Origin: Lacticaseibacillus mingshuiensis
Lineage (GTDB): Bacteria > Bacillota > Bacilli > Lactobacillales > Lactobacillaceae
Length of the DNA stretch: 64,000 bases
NCBI RefSeq assembly: GCF_016861785.1
Contig: NZ_BOLS01000013.1
Span: forward strand, 1 to 64,000
Direction: 5' to 3'
A model generated the notes under the pieces. It did no database searches. It saw nothing but the letters and a program-made list of their open reading frames with translations, and was not told the origin of the DNA. Position 1 is the first letter of the stretch; each line of letters starts with the position of its first letter. A program made the translations under genes and the position numbers. Below, piece after piece: positions 38,811 to 47,696 of the stretch.

Positions 38811-39746
38811 TCATTGTGCCAATCCCTCATGAATATGGGACAGATTCCATTGCATCATGGTCAGGTAGGTATCGCCGTCCTGACCTTTTTTGGCAAGGGA
38901 ATCCGTGAAGAGTGTCGCGTAGATCGGTTTGCCACTTTCCTGGCTGACTTTTTGCATCGCTTTTTTCGACACCGAGGTCTCAACGAACAGCACCGGCACA
39001 TCGCTGTCGTCGATCTTGGCCAGAACGGTGCGCAATTGCTCTGGGGTCCCTTGAGATTCGGTGTTGATCGCCCAGATGAAGGTCGGCGTCAGATCATAGG
39101 CCGCGCTGAAATACTGGAACGCGCCTTCGGATGTGACCAACAGTTTTTTGGCCGCCGGGATGTCGGCAAATTGCTTTTTGGCCGCCTGATCCAACTTGGT
39201 GAGCTTGGCGATGTAGGCATCGGCGTTGGCCTGGTACTCTTTTGCGTGCGCCGGATCTTTGTCGATCACAGCCGCTGTGATATTTTTGATGTACCGAATC
39301 CCATTGGCGATATCCAGCCAGGCATGCGGGTCCGGCGATTGTTTGTCGCCATTTACATACCGGGCTGTGACGCCTTCAGACGCCGCAAAGACTTCCTTGC
39401 CATCGCGTTTGCCGGCATTTGCCACCAATTTTGTGAACCAGCCATTGCCGCCAGTCTCGAGCTTGAGCCCGTTATGGAAGATCAGATCCGCGGCCGCGGT
39501 GGCTTGGGCGTCGGATGGCTTCGGCTCATATTCGTGAGGATCTTGCCCGCGCGGCACAATGCTGTACACTTCCGCGCGACTGCCGACCACTTGCTCGGTC
39601 ATGTCTTCCAAAATCGAATTGGTCGTGACAATGCGCATTGTGCTGGCATCGCCCATCACCCGGACCGGTTTGGCATTCACGAACCACAGGACAAAGCCGG
39701 TCACCGCCGCCAACAACAGGCTGGTGATACCCAAGCGTTTAAGCAT
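38811..39746 (-). CDS. Manganese/zinc ABC importer, substrate-binding protein (PsaA/MntC-like)
   Basis: 311 residues. Metal ligands and motifs of PsaA-type proteins: RGQDPHEYEPKPSDAQ, SPDPHAWLDIANGIRYIKNI, TSEGAFQYFSAAYDLT, PVLFVETSVSKKAMQKVSQE and YATLFTDSLAKKGQDGDTYL. These match Mn(II) (PsaA/MtsA) rather than zinc-type (no His-rich loop). The N-terminus (MLKRLGITSLLLAAVTGFVL, then WFVNAK) is a membrane anchor without a lipobox Cys, unlike the usual lipoprotein. Its ATG overlaps the permease stop by 8 bp. Confidence 0.9.
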   Translation of the reverse strand: MLKRLGITSLLLAAVTGFVLWFVNAKPVRVMGDASTMRIVTTNSILEDMTEQVVGSRAEVYSIVPRGQDPHEYEPKPSDAQATAAADLIFHNGLKLETGGNGWFTKLVANAGKRDGKEVFAASEGVTARYVNGDKQSPDPHAWLDIANGIRYIKNITAAVIDKDPAHAKEYQANADAYIAKLTKLDQAAKKQFADIPAAKKLLVTSEGAFQYFSAAYDLTPTFIWAINTESQGTPEQLRTVLAKIDDSDVPVLFVETSVSKKAMQKVSQESGKPIYATLFTDSLAKKGQDGDTYLTMMQWNLSHIHEGLAQ

Positions 39747-40596
39747 TGGCCGCACCACCCTTCAGCTGACGGAGCAGGCCCTGTTTTGGCGAGAGAATGA
39801 ACGAGAGCAAAAACAGGACGGCGGCGGTCAACACGATTGCTGGGCCGGACGCCCAGTTGAAGGTATAGCTGAAATACAGCCCGATCAATGCGGACACGGC
39901 GCCGATCGACGCGGACAACACCAGCATCACGCCCATGTTCTCCGTCCACAAAAAGGCGGTCGCGGCTGGGGTGACCAGCATCGCAACGATCAAGATGATG
40001 CCGACTGTTTGCAAAGCGGACACGGTCACCAGCGTCAACATCAGCATCAAGCCGTAATGCAAGACTTGCACTTTCAGTCCATAAGCTTGTGCGTAATGCG
40101 GGTCAAAGGAAGAGACCAGCAATTCCTTGTAAAACAAAACGGTGAATAGAACGACCACGACCAACACCGCATTTGTCAGTAACAGATCGGAATCGGAGAC
40201 TGCGAGCACGTTGCCAAACAGCACATGATGCAGGTTCGTCGAGCTTTCCGCCAGCGAGATCAGGATGAACCCTAAGGCGAAAAAGGCGGAGAAAACGATG
40301 CCGATCGCGGTATCATTTTTCAACTTGGTGCGATCGGCCACAAACCCGATCAATAGGGCGGCCAAAATGCCGAAGAAGGCGGCCCCGAACACGACGTTGA
40401 TGCCAAGCATGTAGGCAACGGCCACGCCCGGCAGCACCGCGTGAGAGATTGCATCCCCCATCAGCGACATCCCGCGCAAAATGATGAAACTGCCGATGAT
40501 GCCGGACATGACCCCGACCATAATGGCGGTGATCAGTGCTGTCTGCAGGAAATTGTACTGCATCAAGCCGTTGAAAAACGCGACAAGACTAGTCAT
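39739..40596 (-). CDS. Manganese/zinc ABC importer, permease
   Basis: 285 residues with about eight membrane segments. Typical ABC-3 motifs: GSFIILRGMSLMGDAISHAV, LPGVAVAYMLG (first), then FDPHYAQAYGLKVQVLHYGL and VALVTPAATAFLW-type residues in MLVTPAATAFLW. It forms the membrane pore with the ATPase encoded just upstream (start overlaps the ATPase stop) and the binding protein downstream. The start at 40596 follows AGGAGGTGGCCTTCA. Confidence 0.93.
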   Translation of the reverse strand: MTSLVAFFNGLMQYNFLQTALITAIMVGVMSGIIGSFIILRGMSLMGDAISHAVLPGVAVAYMLGINVVFGAAFFGILAALLIGFVADRTKLKNDTAIGIVFSAFFALGFILISLAESSTNLHHVLFGNVLAVSDSDLLLTNAVLVVVVLFTVLFYKELLVSSFDPHYAQAYGLKVQVLHYGLMLMLTLVTVSALQTVGIILIVAMLVTPAATAFLWTENMGVMLVLSASIGAVSALIGLYFSYTFNWASGPAIVLTAAVLFLLSFILSPKQGLLRQLKGGAANA

Positions 40597-41374
40597 TGAA
40601 GGCCACCTCCTGTTTGCCCGCGGCGACCGCTGAATCGGCCTTGCCTGATCCAAACAACACATTACCAAGATCTGGCGAGAACGCCGCCTGAATATTGGCT
40701 TGCGTGAAAACCTCAGCCACGGGCCCGTGCGCCACGACCCCCGCGCCTGGACTCATGATCACCAGTTCATCGAAATACTGGCTGACCTTGTTGAGATCAT
40801 GATGGACCACCACGATTGTTTTGCCCGCCGCCCGCCATTCCTTGAGAATGCGGATGATCTCGGCCTCACTTTGCATATCGATGCCGAAAAACGGCTCATC
40901 CATGAAGACCAAAGGCGCCTCCTGAACGATGGCCCGAGCGACGAACACGCGCTGCAACTGCCCGCCAGAGAGGTTGCCAATCTGGCGATGGGCAAAGTCA
41001 CTCAATCCGACCTTTGAAAGCGCCGCCTTGGCTTGGGCACGCTGCGTTTTACCAGGCACCTTGAACCATCCAAGTTTCGGATAGGTGCCCATCACGATCA
41101 CATCCAAGACGTCGATGGGAAAAGTTAGATCGATCTCCGCGCGTTGCTCGATATAGGCAACGGAGGCCGCTTGTTTCACCAGCGGAACGCCATTTAATTC
41201 CGCGTACCCGTTCACCGGTTTCACCAAGTTCAGCATATTTTTGATCAATGTTGATTTGCCTGCGCCATTTGGTCCGATGATGCCAGTGATCTTACCCGGT
41301 ACAAAATCGACAGACACATCAGAGAAGATCGGGGTCCCTTCGTATGCCGCGGACAGGCCCTTGACTCTGAGCAT
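40589..41374 (-). CDS. Manganese/zinc ABC importer, ATPase
   Basis: 261 residues. Walker A is GPNGAGKST, the signature is LSGGQLQRVFVARAI, Walker B is PLVFMDEPFFGIDM, and VVHHDLNKV holds the H-loop. First gene of the three-gene importer operon. An MntR/DtxR-like palindrome lies 18 bases upstream of its start, so repression by manganese is expected. C-terminal 35 residues form a variable tail. GGAGG lies before the ATG. Confidence 0.95.
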   Translation of the reverse strand: MLRVKGLSAAYEGTPIFSDVSVDFVPGKITGIIGPNGAGKSTLIKNMLNLVKPVNGYAELNGVPLVKQAASVAYIEQRAEIDLTFPIDVLDVIVMGTYPKLGWFKVPGKTQRAQAKAALSKVGLSDFAHRQIGNLSGGQLQRVFVARAIVQEAPLVFMDEPFFGIDMQSEAEIIRILKEWRAAGKTIVVVHHDLNKVSQYFDELVIMSPGAGVVAHGPVAEVFTQANIQAAFSPDLGNVLFGSGKADSAVAAGKQEVAFND

Positions 41375-41391
41375 AGATAATTCCTCCCTTG

Positions 41392-41407
41392 GTTAGGCAA
41401 GCCTAAC
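41392..41407. promoter_or_regulatory. MntR/DtxR-like operator of the Mn importer
   Basis: GTTAGGC-AA-GCCTAAC is a perfect palindrome that matches the DtxR/MntR type (TTAGG...CCTAA). It sits between the importer start and its likely promoter, ideal for Mn-dependent repression. Confidence 0.75.
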
Positions 41408-41509
41408 TTTGTCTATATCGTCATTCTACCGAACGTTTCTGATAAAAGCAATTTCTAATTCCTGCGACACATTTGATTCTAATGAAATCGGTTTTGCCTG
41501 TAACGACAT

Positions 41510-41537
41510 AAAAAAACACCCAGCCGTAGCCGAGTGT
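41510..41537 (-). terminator. Terminator of the two-component operon
   Basis: On the minus strand ACACTCGGC/GCTGGGTGT around TAC(G), followed by seven T, 20 bp after the small membrane protein stop. Confidence 0.8.
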
Positions 41538-41558
41538 TCTGATTAGAAATGTCTGGTC

Positions 41559-41849
41559 TCATTTTGCAGTGCGCGACGCTTGGTAGGCCCGCCAAAAATT
41601 GCGTAGCGAATAGCCTAACAAAAAACCGAAGACGCCGATTACCAAGGCGCCACCGACCAGCGGCAGCCACTTCGGGCCACCCAGCCCATTCACGAACAGC
41701 AGGACACCACTGCCCATCAACGCAGTGTTTAGTAGAATCGCCAGCGCCAGCCGTAGCCAAAGCCACCGCTGCGATGCGGGCGAAACAGCTACCGGAAGAA
41801 AAAGAAATTCGCTGAGAATATAGAATGCGTCGACCAGGACATCTGCCAT
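41559..41849 (-). CDS. Small membrane protein downstream of a histidine kinase
   Basis: 96 residues (MADVLVDAFYILSEFLFLPV...) with two hydrophobic segments (about 31-53 and 58-80) and a basic end (WRAYQASRTAK). No family recognised. It begins 12 bp after the kinase stop with GGAGG before ATG, and the operon terminator follows. It may modulate the kinase, but nothing in the sequence proves that. Confidence 0.6.
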   Translation of the reverse strand: MADVLVDAFYILSEFLFLPVAVSPASQRWLWLRLALAILLNTALMGSGVLLFVNGLGGPKWLPLVGGALVIGVFGFLLGYSLRNFWRAYQASRTAK

Positions 41850-41861
41850 GCGGATAACCTC

Positions 41862-43328
41862 CTATTTGGTATACGTGATCGGGGCTTGCTTTGGGGCCGT
41901 CTCCTCATCCGGGAAGGTCAAGGTAAACGTGGTACCCTTGCCAAGCTCGGAATCGACCTTGATCTCGCCACCATGCAAGGTGACCAGTTGATGAACGATC
42001 GCCAAGCCCAGTCCAGATTCGCCGTACTTAGTGTTTTTACGAGATGGATCAGCTTTATAATACCGCTCCCAGATGTTTTTGACCTGATCCGGGCTCATGC
42101 CGATACCACTATCGGTGACCGCCAGCTCAGTCTGGTGATAGCCCGCCTTCGCACGCACCGTGATCGTCCCATTTTGGGTAAACTGAATCGCGTTTTGCGT
42201 GATGTTGAAAAGGACCTGCACAAAGCGATCATGGTCGGCGAAGACCGGCACCTCTTCTGCGGCCTCAATGGTGATCGTGTCGCCAGCGTCCTGCGCCTTT
42301 TTCGTCAACTGCGAGACGATGTCATGCAGCGCCTCTGTCGCATTGAAAGTCTGCTTGTTGAGCATGATCTGGTTGGTCCGAATTTTTTCGTAGTCCAGAT
42401 TTTCGTTGACCAGTCGGATCAGACGGTTGGTCTCCCGGCGCATCAACTGAATCGACTCGCCCTTGCTCTCTTCCGGAATCGCGTCATACGCGAGGCCTTC
42501 CAAGAGCCCATTGATCGTGGTGAGCGGCGTGCGCATCTCGTGAGCCGCATCCGCCATGAACTGCCGGCGCCGCTCTTCCTGGCGCTTGATCTCCGCCTGG
42601 CTGGCGCGCAAACTCTGCACCATGTCTTGAAAATCGTTGGCCAGCGCCACGACTTCATCGCGCTGGCTCCCCTTGACCTTCACCTCGACGTCGTAATCCC
42701 CTTCCGCCACCTGGTGGGTCGCCAGCCGCAAACGATTGATCCGCCCCGTCTGGTAACGCGCGACAAAATAGGAAATGACGATCGCCGCCAGCATCGACAA
42801 CAGAAAGGCGATCAACAAGTTATGCTCGGTTTTTTTGATCGACGCCTGAATATTGTCGACCGGTGCATACGCGGCGATAACAAACAGCAGTTCATTGTCC
42901 AAAAAGACCGGCTTATAATAGATGGTCATGCTTTGCGCCTTACCATCTGCCGGATTGGTCGTCAGCTCAGGCAGCGCGACGGCATTGCCATTTTTCAGCT
43001 GCTTCCAGTAATTGCTGGCGATCGGCTCGGCACCACCATTGGCCGCCTGAGCCGGGTAACGCGCATTGTTTTTGGCATCATAAATAATGAAATGCACGTG
43101 CTGGTCCTTGAGAATCTCCTCGGAGTTTTGGATGAACTGCGAATTGATCAGGTACGTGTTGCTATCGACCGCCCGATCCTTGAGCACATCGGTATATTGT
43201 TCAAGCTGATCGAAGCTAGTCTCCCAGACGTTACTTGTCGTGGAGCGGATAAACAAAATGGAGACGACCGCCAGCGTGACCAAGATCACACCGAAAAAGG
43301 CGAGCATCTGCTGGTAGAGCATCTTCAT
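41862..43328 (-). CDS. Sensor histidine kinase
   Basis: 488 residues. Two membrane segments (about 8-28 and 170-195) enclose an extracellular sensor domain (VHFIIYDAKNNARYPAQA ...). A HAMP domain (RLATHQVAEGDYDVEVKV), H box MADAAHEMRTPLTTINGLLE, N box NITQNAIQFTQNG, and ATP motifs DSGIGMSPDQVKNIWERYYK and GESGLGLAIV follow. All catalytic residues present. Its ATG overlaps the response regulator stop. Signal unknown; the layout resembles cell-envelope sensors. Confidence 0.93.
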   Translation of the reverse strand: MKMLYQQMLAFFGVILVTLAVVSILFIRSTTSNVWETSFDQLEQYTDVLKDRAVDSNTYLINSQFIQNSEEILKDQHVHFIIYDAKNNARYPAQAANGGAEPIASNYWKQLKNGNAVALPELTTNPADGKAQSMTIYYKPVFLDNELLFVIAAYAPVDNIQASIKKTEHNLLIAFLLSMLAAIVISYFVARYQTGRINRLRLATHQVAEGDYDVEVKVKGSQRDEVVALANDFQDMVQSLRASQAEIKRQEERRRQFMADAAHEMRTPLTTINGLLEGLAYDAIPEESKGESIQLMRRETNRLIRLVNENLDYEKIRTNQIMLNKQTFNATEALHDIVSQLTKKAQDAGDTITIEAAEEVPVFADHDRFVQVLFNITQNAIQFTQNGTITVRAKAGYHQTELAVTDSGIGMSPDQVKNIWERYYKADPSRKNTKYGESGLGLAIVHQLVTLHGGEIKVDSELGKGTTFTLTFPDEETAPKQAPITYTK

Positions 43329-44047
43329 TTATCAAGCCCTGAATCATCGAATTTATAGCCAACGCCCCAGACCGTCTGGATGATCTGCGGGCCAACCTTT
43401 TCGATCTTCTGCCGAAGCTTTTTGATATGCGCGTCGACGGTGCGTTCATCGCCATAATATTCGTAATCCCACACCAATTGAAGCAGCTGTTCCCGCGAGA
43501 ACACCTGCTTAGGATTTTGCGCCAGCGTGTGCAGCAAGTCGAATTCCTTGGGCGTGAGGCCCTCGATCGGCTCGTCATCCAAAAACGCCTCGCGCGTCTT
43601 GGTGCTGAGCTTGAAATGCGGCGTCACCACGTCATACTCAGCCGTGGTCTCCGGTTTGACCTCGGCCGGCGCGTCGCTGACTTCGGCGCGCCGATGTAGC
43701 GCCTTGATGCGCGCAACCAACGTGATCGGTGAAAACGGCTTGGTCACATAATCATCTGCGCCGAGCTCCAGGCCGAGGACCTGGTCACTTTCCGAATCGC
43801 GCGCCGTCAGCATGATCAGCGGCACGGTTTTTGACGTCTTGCGAATCTCCTGGGCGACCTGCATCCCATCCATTTTCGGCAAGTTGAGATCCAAGGTGAT
43901 GAGATCGAAGCTGTCAGGGGCCGCATTGAACTGGGCGAGCCCCTCCTCGCCGTCATACGCGTTGACCACGTCCCACTGTTCCTTCTTGAAAAACATGTCC
44001 ATCATCTGGGCAACGCTTTCGTTGTCCTCGATCATTAAAATCTTCAT
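43325..44047 (-). CDS. OmpR-family response regulator
   Basis: 240 residues starting MKILMIEDNESVAQMMDMFF. Phosphoacceptor Asp in LITLDLNLPKMDGMQ, Thr in IMLTARDSESDQ, Lys in DYVTKPFSP. C-terminal winged helix: EGLTPKEFDLLHTLAQNPKQ, then VFSREQLLQLVW and DERTVDAHIKKLRQKIEKVG. It pairs with the kinase gene it overlaps. Length is normal. A linker of about 40 residues is acidic. The gene upstream (44059) is probably in the same transcript. Confidence 0.93.
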   Translation of the reverse strand: MKILMIEDNESVAQMMDMFFKKEQWDVVNAYDGEEGLAQFNAAPDSFDLITLDLNLPKMDGMQVAQEIRKTSKTVPLIMLTARDSESDQVLGLELGADDYVTKPFSPITLVARIKALHRRAEVSDAPAEVKPETTAEYDVVTPHFKLSTKTREAFLDDEPIEGLTPKEFDLLHTLAQNPKQVFSREQLLQLVWDYEYYGDERTVDAHIKKLRQKIEKVGPQIIQTVWGVGYKFDDSGLDK

Positions 44048-44058
44048 TATGAGGGGCC

Positions 44059-44472
44059 TCACTTTCGTTGATCACGGTAGCCTTGCCGGTAGCGGTGAGC
44101 GGAACGCGCCTTGAGCGCCTCGTCCGGATCCACATAGTCGGTCGGCATCGCGTCATGAGCTGTCAAATATTGCTTCAATTTGCTTTCAGTATAGGTGAAC
44201 ATCGGCAGAAACAAGAGCACGGCCAAAATCAGCCAAATGATGAAAAAGCCTTCCCAGTGTAAGGCTCTGATCGCAGCCCCCGCCGCGATCTCAAGCGTCC
44301 CGGTCACCAGTAGTGCATTGCGCGCCCATTTTTGCGCCAACACGAACCCCTCATCCGTGACGCGGGCCAGGTATGAGACATACCCGTAAAAGCTACTTGG
44401 CTTTTTTGCCGGTGCGATCAAAAAGAGGACACCGATCACAAACTGGACAGCGCCAGCGATCATAAAAATCAT
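44059..44472 (-). CDS. SdpI-like integral membrane protein
   Basis: 137 residues starting MIFMIAGAVQFVIGVLFLIA, with four hydrophobic segments. The motif YGYVSYLARVTDEGFVLAQKW, with Arg and Trp in a loop, is typical of the SdpI/DUF-type family (immunity or stress membrane proteins). The C-terminus (YVDPDEALKARSAHRYRQGY) is basic and cytoplasmic. It ends 12 bp before the response regulator start, so it may be co-transcribed with the two-component genes. GGAGAATTCGGT precedes ATG. Confidence 0.65.
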   Translation of the reverse strand: MIFMIAGAVQFVIGVLFLIAPAKKPSSFYGYVSYLARVTDEGFVLAQKWARNALLVTGTLEIAAGAAIRALHWEGFFIIWLILAVLLFLPMFTYTESKLKQYLTAHDAMPTDYVDPDEALKARSAHRYRQGYRDQRK

Positions 44473-44538
44473 ACCGAATTCTCCTATCACCAAATTGTAA
44501 CTTATATTTTATATCCAGCCTAGCACCCTGGCCAAACT

Positions 44539-44568
44539 TTGACAAACCTTTCTGGTCCATGCTATCAT
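44539..44568 (+). promoter_or_regulatory. Promoter of ssrA
   Basis: TTGACA (44539-44544), 18 bases, TATCAT (44563-44568). The mature tmRNA 5' end lies 17 bases after the -10, so a short 5' leader is probably trimmed by RNase P. Confidence 0.85.
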
Positions 44569-44584
44569 GACGGTTGCAACTATC

Positions 44585-44946
44585 GGGGGTGTAATGGTCT
44601 CGACATTGGTCTTCGCGCATGTAGTGCACTCCGGAGGCTCGGCTCCGTCATCAACGGAAACAGTTAATTTAACTGCAAAAAACGAAAATTCTTACGCCCT
44701 GGCTGCTTAATAACAGCTTAGCGTGATCTGCCCGTTGTCGCTCAAGCGGCGGTGTCAGGTCTCAAATCATTGAGCTACGGCGTCTCCTGCCGCCTGAGGG
44801 AGCCGCAAGAGATTCTCAGGATAGCCCTCGCGCGTTAGCCTAGCCGGTTGGCGCGGCGCGTTGGCGAAATTCAAATGAATCGACTATGAGTGTAGAGCTG
44901 GGTGTAGCAGGGCTGATGGACAGGAGTTCGATTCTCCTCACCTCCA
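44585..44946 (+). ncRNA. ssrA: tmRNA
   Basis: The 5' end GGGGGTG pairs with 3' CACCTCC (one G-T), followed by discriminator A; CCA is not encoded. The T arm is CAGGAGTTCGATTCTCCTC-like. The tag frame (44675-44710) reads AKNENSYALAA then stop, after GCA as resume codon. Several pseudoknot stems are visible, for example CCGCC-containing hairpins around 44740-44800. It rescues stalled ribosomes with SmpB. Confidence 0.97.
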
Positions 44947-45120
44947 TTGGGTAAATATCAATTTTTCCACAGTTACTGGTGTAATAGGCTTTCTTGGTGA
45001 CGATCAGTTCCTGATCAGGACCAACTAATCGTGTGAAATGCAGTCACAAATGGGTCTCCAGCCGCAGAGTTTGCGGCCAGCGGAGGCCCTTTCTGTTTAT
45101 AAATGAAAGGACTGGTAACA

Positions 45121-45639
45121 ATGACCCAAACACGTCTGACAAATCGACCACGCAAACGGCGCTGGCCAAAGATCCTCCTCGCGATCGGGCTGACGCTCAT
45201 CATTTTGATTGGCCTAGGCGTCGCCTTTTTCCCGCAAGTCAATAATGGCCTGCGCACACTGGCAGGCGGCAACACTCCTGCCGATAACGTGGTCAAGGAC
45301 CAGATCGTTCAGCGCATTGACGCGGCAAAAAATGGCAACCCAGACACCGACGCGACGCTGGATCAGGTCGCATCGACGCTCAAGGCCACCAAAATGAGTA
45401 CGATCGTCGCCGCCGCCCAGAGTCAAACCAAGGCGGCGGACTTACTTCAGAGCGCCGCCAGTCTATCCAGCACCCAAGCCAAGGCTGCAGCGCAGGTGCT
45501 TTTTTCCGAAAGTCAGCTGCAGCCACTGCGGGAGGCCCTGGCCAAAGGTGATTTCTACGGGGCGTACAAGGCTTATAAGACTGTCAGCGAAACAGGCGCC
45601 GCACAAGCGCTCAAAGCCGCGATCGTCAATGAGCAATGA
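45121..45639 (+). CDS. Membrane-anchored extracellular helical protein
   Basis: 172 residues starting MTQTRLTNRPRKRRWPKILL. A basic cytoplasmic start is followed by one membrane segment (about 19-40) and an extracellular Ala/Lys/Gln/Ser-rich helical domain (KDQIVQRIDAAKNGNPDTDA ... AASLSSTQAKAAAQVLFSES). No family recognised. The interval 44947-45120 holds only a GC hairpin (near 45060-45095). AAAGGA lies nine bases before ATG. A bidirectional terminator follows. Confidence 0.7.
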   Translation: MTQTRLTNRPRKRRWPKILLAIGLTLIILIGLGVAFFPQVNNGLRTLAGGNTPADNVVKDQIVQRIDAAKNGNPDTDATLDQVASTLKATKMSTIVAAAQSQTKAADLLQSAASLSSTQAKAAAQVLFSESQLQPLREALAKGDFYGAYKAYKTVSETGAAQALKAAIVNEQ

Positions 45640-45643
45640 GTGT

Positions 45644-45677
45644 AAAAAAGTCGAGGTCAAGATCCCTCGACTTTTTT
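45644..45677. terminator. Bidirectional terminator
   Basis: AAAAAAGTCGAGG/CCTCGACTTTTTT, loop TCAAGATC. It serves the + strand gene and the amino-acid permease. Confidence 0.92.
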
Positions 45678-45691
45678 GATTCCGTCTCGTT

Positions 45692-47047
45692 TTAGGCGCG
45701 CCGTTCTTGCAAGCGGTACGCGATGGCTAAAAAGATCAGCCAAGCGATCGCCAGGAGTTCCGCGATCGCCGTTTCTTGGCGCAGCATCATCACCACCGCG
45801 ATCATCAGCAAGAAAGCCAACACAAACCAGTCCGCCACAGGAAATAGCGGCGCGGGAAAGGCAGTCTTGCCGGGATGTGCTTTTTTGAACCGGAGATGCG
45901 CCAAAATGATCATGCTCCACACAAACAGGAAGCTAGTCGTCGCGACACTTGAGATGACGCTGAACACGTGATCCGGCAATACCATGTTGAGCAGCACTGC
46001 CACCGCGATCACAAGCGCCGAGCCGACGATCGCGCGGGCTGGCACTTGGCGGCGCGACAAATGAGAGAACCAGTGCAATTTTCCCTTCGTCGGCAGCGTG
46101 AGCGAAAACAGCATGCGGCCGGTCGAAAACAGGCTAGAATTGCAGGCCGACGCCGCGGCGGTCAGCACCACAAAGTTGATCACATCCGCCGCGATCTTAA
46201 TGCCGACATTGTTGAACACCTGAACAAACGGACTGGCATTTGCACTGAAGGTGTTCCAAGGATAAATGCACATCAGGACAAACAAGGCCCCAATATAAAA
46301 CAAAATGATCCGCACGGGTAATTTGTTGATGGCCTCGGGAATCACCTTCTCAGGATCTTGCGCCTCACCGGCTGTCATCCCGACCATTTCGATGCCGACG
46401 AAACTGAAGGTCACCATTTGAAACGATAAGAAGAACCCACGGACCCCAGTTGGAAAAAAACCGCCAAACGCCGTGAGATTGTGCAAGCTGGCATGGCCCA
46501 CCGCGGTGCGGTAATGAAAGCCGATCATCACGGCCCCGATGGCGATCAACGCGATGATTGCGGCCACCTTGATCAGCGCAAACCAAAATTCCGTTTCGCC
46601 GAACGCCCCCACAGAGATCAGATTAAGCAGCGCCAGCAACGCCAATGCGATCAGTCCAGGCACCCATTGCGGCAGGCCTGGGAGCCAGAACCGAATGTAG
46701 AGTCCGATCGCCGTCACTTCCGCCATCGCGATCGCGATCCAGCAGACCCAATACGTCCAGCCGGTGATGAACGCCCAGCGCGGCCCCAAATAGCGGTTGA
46801 TGAAATCCACAAAGGAGTGCTGATCGACATCCGACAGCATCAGCTCACCCAATGCGCGCATCAAGGCAAAACACATGATGCCAGCCAACAGATACGCCAG
46901 CAAGATCGACGGGCCCGCCAAGTGAATCGATTGGCCCGCCCCCAAAAATAAGCCGGTCCCGATCGTGCCGCCGATCGCGATCAATTGGATGTGGCGACTC
47001 TTTAAACTGCGGGCCATTTGCGGCTGGTGTGTGCTGTGCTGCGTCAA
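45692..47047 (-). CDS. Amino-acid permease (APC superfamily, AAT family)
   Basis: 451 residues with twelve membrane segments. Opening KSRHIQLIAIGGTIGTGLFL, then GAGQSIHLAGPSILLAYL, and the segment SFVGIEMVGMTAGEAQDPEK, followed by VIPEAINKLPVRI, are the AAT-family hallmarks. Closest in style are AnsP/GabP/CycA-type porters (for example D-Ala/Gly/Ser), but the substrate is not readable. A single gene with terminators on both sides. Confidence 0.92.
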   Translation of the reverse strand: MTQHSTHQPQMARSLKSRHIQLIAIGGTIGTGLFLGAGQSIHLAGPSILLAYLLAGIMCFALMRALGELMLSDVDQHSFVDFINRYLGPRWAFITGWTYWVCWIAIAMAEVTAIGLYIRFWLPGLPQWVPGLIALALLALLNLISVGAFGETEFWFALIKVAAIIALIAIGAVMIGFHYRTAVGHASLHNLTAFGGFFPTGVRGFFLSFQMVTFSFVGIEMVGMTAGEAQDPEKVIPEAINKLPVRIILFYIGALFVLMCIYPWNTFSANASPFVQVFNNVGIKIAADVINFVVLTAAASACNSSLFSTGRMLFSLTLPTKGKLHWFSHLSRRQVPARAIVGSALVIAVAVLLNMVLPDHVFSVISSVATTSFLFVWSMIILAHLRFKKAHPGKTAFPAPLFPVADWFVLAFLLMIAVVMMLRQETAIAELLAIAWLIFLAIAYRLQERRA

Positions 47048-47121
47048 TCAACATCGTTCCCTTCTATTCCTTAGAATCAGTATACGCGGCAAGCGGCCCA
47101 GCTTCCTCCCAATGACGAATC

Positions 47122-47154
47122 AAAAAGCGGCATGAATCGCGTCACGCCGCTTTT
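47122..47154. terminator. Terminator between the permease and membrane gene
   Basis: AAAAGCGGC/GCCGCTTTT, 14-base loop, A and T runs on both sides. Confidence 0.8.
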
Positions 47155-47177
47155 ATTACTACTTTCATGAAAGTTGT

Positions 47178-47636
47178 TCACTGCACGATGATCACGCGCT
47201 GTGGGTCCATCCGCCGCTTCAAAAACTTCGCGACGAACTTTGGATCATCTTTAAACCGCATTTTCACCACGGTCACCGAACCGACCATCGCCTGCATGCT
47301 GGTGCCGCTAGTCCCATCTGCCTGCAACCGAATCGCGGAAAAGGTGCGGTAGGCGCGCACACTACCCAGGCCATTGATGACGGCACTGGTGGTGAGCCCG
47401 CGTTGCCAAAAAGCGAAGATCAGAAACATCCCGCAGATGAAAAACCCGCTCACATACTCATCCACGGTCTTTGAGATCACCAGGGTCATCGCCAGAATCA
47501 GGCCGGCTGCAACCAGATAAAAGATTCGCCAGCCCCGCCGCGCCCGGGCCGCGTAGACCACCTGCCGCCGAAACAGCCCGACTGCCACAGCCGCAACGAT
47601 GAAGACGACGATATATAAAATACTCGTCCACTGCAT
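47178..47636 (-). CDS. Membrane protein with PH-like C-terminal domain
   Basis: 152 residues starting MQWTSILYIVVFIVAAVAVG. Three hydrophobic segments (about 4-20, 37-54, 61-80) precede a soluble C-terminal half (SAVINGLGSVRAYRTFSAIR ... SVTVVKMRFKDDPKFVAKFL) that looks strand-rich. It resembles DUF-type proteins near acetate kinase in lactobacilli. Function unknown. It ends 22 bp from the terminator and starts 61 bp from the ackA stop. Confidence 0.6.
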   Translation of the reverse strand: MQWTSILYIVVFIVAAVAVGLFRRQVVYAARARRGWRIFYLVAAGLILAMTLVISKTVDEYVSGFFICGMFLIFAFWQRGLTTSAVINGLGSVRAYRTFSAIRLQADGTSGTSMQAMVGSVTVVKMRFKDDPKFVAKFLKRRMDPQRVIIVQ

Positions 47637-47696
47637 CACAGCACCTCTTTTCTAAAGAAGGTGGGCCGCCCAAATGTGCGACCCAGCCTCTTATTT

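Noticed and set aside
38763-39800. 345-codon open frame opposite the Mn-binding protein
   Set aside because: Shadow of a conserved gene; composition biased to Arg/Cys/His/Gly.
41886-43358. 490-codon open frame on the + strand opposite the histidine kinase
   Set aside because: It mirrors the kinase gene, lacks a ribosome site or known domain and is Arg/His-rich as expected for the complement of GC-rich coding sequence.
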